This document shows positions 61,149-64,000 of a DNA stretch of 64,000 nt, one piece after another. Origin of the DNA: Epichloe hybrida. Lineage: Eukaryota > Ascomycota > Sordariomycetes > Hypocreales > Clavicipitaceae. The position numbers and the translations under genes are program-made. Positions within the stretch are counted from its first letter, which is position 1. Every line of letters starts with the position of its first letter. The notes below the pieces were generated by a model. It was not told where the DNA came from and searched no databases. It was given only the letters and a program-made list of their open reading frames with translations. The stretch covers positions 1,178,001 through 1,242,000 of the forward strand of contig JAFEKR010000001.1 in the NCBI GenBank assembly GCA_019022495.1, in the 5' to 3' direction.

Positions 61149-62634
61149 TCAGTGCAGGCGTCCCGTAAGAGATTTGTTCAACTTGCTGTAGAAATTAGAC
61201 GCCTGTGTTCGCGTAAACGTTATGTCCTCCACTAGGTAATCCGGTAAAACCATCACCAAATCACGATCCCGCTCTGCATCTAATTGCGGTCTGTACGTGA
61301 ACTGAACCTCATCGTATTTTTCGGCGTCATCTCCAGCTTCCAAAGCCAGCTTGAAGTGAAGCGCTGTTGGTCGTAAGTATTACGCAGGAAATAGGCGCAG
61401 GCAAATGGCAGACTTACTCCCATTCCTTCCTGTTTGAATACAGTCAAACACATCCTCACCATTGATCTGACTTGTTCCCCTCACAATGAGACCAGTCAAA
61501 TCCCCATAGAGGTCCTCTTTGGCTTTTGCCGCCAGAACTACTCCTGATGGAGTTGATATGGAGCCTCCGGTTACTGTTTTCATCATGTTTGCAGGCATGT
61601 TTGCCCCGGCTCCCACCGCGCGACTTGCGGAGAGTTTGGCAGACATAGACTTGATTTCGGATCTGGCCTTCAAGAGTGAAGCAGTCAGATCAGCTATGGT
61701 TTTCTCCAGTTCGCCGACGCTCGCCTCGCTGCGCTCCAGTTGACGACCGATTTGTTCATTCTGTTTGATCACGCTGGATTGAATAGCAAGCTCTGCTTTC
61801 AGCTCGCTAATCAGTTTTGCAGATGCTGTTGAACTTGTGTGGTTAGCAAAAGGTCTCCAACCGCATGAAATTGGTGGGCCTAAACCGACTCCTACCTGCT
61901 GCGGTTTCTTTGGACTGCCTCTTAAGTCTTTCAAAGTTGCACTCGGCAGCTTTGACACCCACATCGCGTAACTTGACATGTCGTGCCTCCAAGACATCGT
62001 ATTTTCTTTTTAAGTCAGTGAGTTCTTTCCCCATCGCGCATCCAGCTGCATCGTATAAACAGGCTGATTTCTTAATTTTCATGTCTTTGCTCCAGACTAT
62101 TTCTTGAGGTTCCGAGGAAGCTACTGCAGCGTCTGTATTATCGTCAACATCCATGGGCTGCAAATTCTGATCGTTTGCTATGTTTTCATCGATACAATGG
62201 ATATGCTTGTTTATGTCTTCTAAGTCACCCGTCGTTTCGTGTGGCCGTTTGGGATCATGATGTTCCTGCTCCTCCTTTGTAACGAGACCGCCACCATCGT
62301 AGCCCTCAGATCGCCCAGAAGGCTTATAATTTTCATCCAAAGTACTTGTCAGAGAATGATTATTGGTCCTTTCTCCCAACATTTGCCGCGCCGTCGCAGG
62401 ATGGGAGACATATCCTCCACTATTGTTGCTTCGCCTATGACGTTGTGCAGGTTTCGTCACGCGATTTGCGTTGTTGCCTGGTCGTTTGTTATTTCCCGTC
62501 GCCACCGTGGCTAAATTCTTATTCATTCCTCTAGACGGTAGGACTTCAATCGTTTCAACGTCGTCGAAATCTGGCTCGGAGTCGGACATCATCATTGATG
62601 CAAACCCTCCAGTGGCTCTCGGCGGAGGAGGCAT
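61149..62634 (-). CDS. csm1: Monopolin/kinetochore subunit Csm1/Pcs1
   Basis: Csm1 (fission yeast Pcs1) forms a V-shaped homodimer with the partner Lrs4/Mde4 that crosslinks microtubule sites at kinetochores and also acts in rDNA silencing. Exons 62634-61896, 61825-61418 and 61363-61149, introns of 70 and 54 nt, phases 1 and 1, giving 453 residues. The N-terminal 200 residues are acidic and low in complexity (MSDSEPDFDDVE, MDVDDNTDA). A coiled coil follows (about 205-330: LTDLKRKYDVLEARH, LERSEASVGELEKTIADL). The conserved globular C-terminal domain occupies about 345-453: YGDLTGLIVRG, GEDVFDCIQTGRNG, TLHFKLALEAG, VQFTYRP, LPDYLVEDITF and FYSKLNKSL. The start MPPPPRATGG is the only ATG that fits. 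The domain pattern is clear and the length plausible. Confidence 0.9.
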
Positions 62635-63214
62635 GGTAAAATTTAATCGGGATCTGAAGAAAAGGAATGATGTTGACAAGAGAAGCGAGATCGCAACACA
62701 AATTTAAGCTAATATTGTAACTTGAGTCTTTGTAAAACTGCGTAATCTGGAAATAGGAAAAAATTCGGAAGATGGCTGAACGTCCGAGATCTTGCGATGC
62801 AATAATACGCATTTCCCTTTCGGGCAGAATGTAAACAACGGGTGGGGACGACATGCAAAAGCTCCAGCCACGCTCAACCTCGGTAGACTGCCTGACTGCT
62901 TAGTAAGGACACCCCAACTTGTGTGGCAAGAATGAAGGACTCAGGTGCATCTACTAGGAACGTGGCTGACTGATCACTAAGACTTCTTCGACAAGCATAT
63001 CTAGGTGTTGGTTCGTCAGACCAAATTCCCAGGTTCATGTTTCAAACGTCGCAATAGTTCACGCATTCGGCAATATCAATACAAATACTGTCGCCCAGTA
63101 TCATTCAATCCATGTGAAGCCTTGCGCGACCACAACATTTTTTTTTGGACGGCTCATTCGCGTTAAGAAGGACAAATATTCAACTGGTTTGAGTCACTTT
63201 TTTATCTTGCCCTG
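62635..63214. promoter_or_regulatory. Divergent promoter between csm1 and msp1
   Basis: A 580-bp intergenic stretch separating the two ATG codons of divergently transcribed genes, so both core promoters must lie here. AT-rich near 62.7 kb and 63.14 kb (TTTTTTTT run). No specific factor site is claimed. Confidence 0.6.
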
Positions 63215-64000
63215 ATGCCCGGGAAACCATTCCCGTGGTTAAACTGGATTGTTGGCATGGGCGAACGACGTAAGCTCGGCGACGTCGCCTTGGATCTTTT
63301 ATTGTTCGCGGGCATGGTACGTCATCCAACACTCAGGGCTTATTTACTGTTTCCCCTAATGTGTCTTTCATTACCCCATTACTGATTGTCTACATCATAT
63401 GCAGATGACGGCCGGTCTGTATGTAGCCAGGAACTTATTAACACCAATGTTAAGCAACCTTGCGGATCCGGACAAAGAGAAGCACGATCAAACTCGACGA
63501 CAAGCAAAAGCTCATCTCGAGCGCCTAAATCGCCGTCGTGCTGAAGATAATGATATCACTGCCGATGGAGGCGAAGGAAGTGGACCCAGAAAGATCGAAG
63601 ACCTGGCCTTGAATGAATATGAGAATCTGGTTGCTTTGGATATGGTCCCGCCAGAAGATATCCACGTCGGATTCGATGGTAGGTCTTTTCAGCATCTCAA
63701 TATATGCATCACTTATGAGTAGCCCCCTAATTGTTGTTACTCTTCTAGATATTGGGGGTTTGGATGCGATTATCGAAGAGCTCAAGGAATCCGTCATTTA
63801 CCCGCTAACAATGCCACATCTGTACTCTCATGCGGCACCTTTACTCTCTGCACCCTCTGGGGTGCTTCTTTTTGGGCCACCAGGATGTGGGAAAACAATG
63901 CTGGCAAAGGCACTAGCTCATGAGAGTGGCGCTTCATTCATCAATCTCCACATCTCAACAATGACAGAGAAGTGGTACGGTGATTCCAACAAAATAGTTC
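63215..64000 (+). CDS. msp1: Msp1/ATAD1 family mitochondrial outer-membrane AAA ATPase (5' part, runs off the window)
   Basis: Msp1 pulls mistargeted tail-anchored proteins out of the mitochondrial outer membrane and peroxisomes. Exons 63215-63316, 63405-63678 and 63749 onward, with GT..AG introns of 88 and 70 nt. The N terminus has a membrane span around residues 22-48 ([15 protein letters not shown]), split by intron 1. A charged linker ([14 protein letters not shown]) follows, then the AAA domain: DIGGLD at 126-131, Walker A GPPGCGKT at 168-175, and the pore loop KWYG near the window end. The spacing of anchor, linker and DIGG matches Msp1. Walker B, the second region of homology and the stop lie beyond 64000. 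Confidence 0.92.

Overview
The window comes from the nuclear genome of a filamentous ascomycete (Pezizomycotina). The evidence is short GT..AG introns with CTAAC/CTAAT branch sites, a FarA/Ctf1-type Zn2Cys6 regulator, fungal-type Mcd4, Csm1/Pcs1 and Msp1 genes, and long AT-rich blocks of transposons damaged by repeat-induced point mutation (RIP). In those blocks CpA/TpG is nearly absent, TpA is in excess, and CAG/CAA/TGG codons have become TAG/TAA. Species cannot be told from the sequence. No prokaryotic-type system is present.

Layout. Positions 1-18.95 kb are transposon: a chromodomain Gypsy element (its 3' part, with 3' LTR), a Tad1-like LINE, an unassigned 1.8 kb, and a non-autonomous hAT-like element (family A, copy 1) split by a full-length Copia element with 287-bp LTRs and an ATTAC target duplication. 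Positions 18.95-23.8 kb form a small gene island with one multi-exon transcription-factor gene. Positions 23.8-40.5 kb are transposon again: an LTR fragment joined to a Gypsy tail, the 5' half of a Copia element, a hAT element whose transposase pseudogene keeps eight introns, a second Gypsy element, and hAT-A copy 2 (GTAATAGG duplication). Positions 40.69-56.79 kb are one nested tower. A lightly mutated Copia element (ACCAC duplication) has its 5' LTR split by an 8.7-kb Gypsy element (TACGG duplication), which itself holds hAT-A copy 3 (CTAGTAAG duplication). A solo LTR (TAGGA duplication) sits in the Copia pol. Positions 56.8-64 kb are ordinary gene space.

Genes. The transcription factor is probably a regulator of fatty-acid/cutin utilisation. 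In the right-hand island mcd4 (GPI-anchor ethanolamine-phosphate transferase 1) and csm1/pcs1 (kinetochore clamp) lie in tandem on the minus strand, and msp1 (mitochondrial outer-membrane AAA extractase) diverges from csm1 and runs off the window. These genes do not form a pathway. The mcd4 reading frame carries an apparent single-base deletion.

The most notable items are the mcd4 frameshift, the intron-rich hAT transposase and its relation to the family A elements, the fully resolvable nested insertions, the RIP conversion of catalytic and zinc-knuckle codons, and an LTR polymorphism made of two perfect hairpins. Exon joins were worked out by hand from splice signals, reading phase and protein-family knowledge. 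No alignment or database search was run.
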